In this document: positions 63,424-64,000 of the stretch, one piece after another
Numbering within the stretch: position 1 is the stretch's first letter
Layout: the number at the start of each line of letters is the position of its first letter
Assembly (NCBI GenBank): GCA_016788205.1
Contig: JAEUTA010000011.1
Location: forward strand, 79,615 to 143,614
DNA: 64,000 nt
Direction of reading: 5' to 3'
DNA from: Flavobacteriales bacterium
GTDB lineage: Bacteria; Bacteroidota; Bacteroidia; Flavobacteriales_F; PHOS-HE28
The notes under the pieces: generated by a model
The model's input: the letters and a program-made list of their open reading frames with translations, nothing else
Databases searched by the model: none
What the model was told of the DNA's origin: nothing
Program-made: the position numbers and the translations under genes

Positions 63424-64000
<577 letters not shown>

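Overview
The window reads as a chromosome segment of a GC-rich member of the Bacteroidota, most likely order Flavobacteriales. The basis is six secreted proteins with type IX secretion (T9SS) C-terminal sorting domains, typical Bacteroidota families (DUF4783, DUF4834, DUF2147), a CarB that ends without the usual C-terminal regulatory domain, and start regions without clear Shine-Dalgarno sequences. This is inferred from gene content; there is no rRNA gene in the window, and I saw no tRNA genes.

Layout. (1) 1-15.6 kb is a surface-polysaccharide locus: a GT39-like membrane transferase end, two methyltransferases, a double glycosyltransferase, a Wzx-like flippase and three glycosyltransferases on the plus strand, then a convergent minus-strand group of methyltransferase, galE, glycosyltransferase, multipass membrane protein and methyltransferase. 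(2) 15.6-22.1 kb is ordinary chromosome: rlmH, DUF4783, nadC, YihY/BrkB, M1 metallopeptidase, DUF2147. (3) 22.1-25.4 kb is a T9SS adhesin with eight Ig-like repeats. (4) 25.4-33.3 kb is a tightly overlapping minus-strand sugar-nucleotide operon: GmhA-like isomerase, nucleotidyltransferase-PfkB kinase fusion, two SDR epimerases/dehydratases, two methyltransferases, a DegT aminotransferase and a NeuD-type acyltransferase. (5) 34.3-41.5 kb is a second glycosyltransferase/flippase group with a YfhO protein. (6) 41.6-60.4 kb holds a DEAD-box helicase, several T9SS-exported proteins, membrane proteins, Ogt, GNAT, S41 protease and a SnoaL-like lipoprotein. (7) 60.6-64.0 kb is an accessory region beside carB.

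The two polysaccharide regions together supply sugar-nucleotide synthesis, glycosyl transfer, methyl and acyl decoration and two flippases, so they probably build one or two cell-surface glycans. The T9SS cargo proteins would be displayed on, or released through, the same outer membrane.

The most unusual part is the last 3 kb. A YhcG/DUF1016-type PDDEXK nuclease gene, here frameshifted, has five copies of a TGCAACAG...CTGTTGCA palindrome on both sides and inside its coding sequence. Arm bases change in compensating pairs between copies, and three copies form a regularly spaced array. Next to it are a truncated Fic-domain fragment, a decayed duplicate of the carB 3' end, and an unrecognised 102-residue gene placed exactly between the real and duplicated carB ends.
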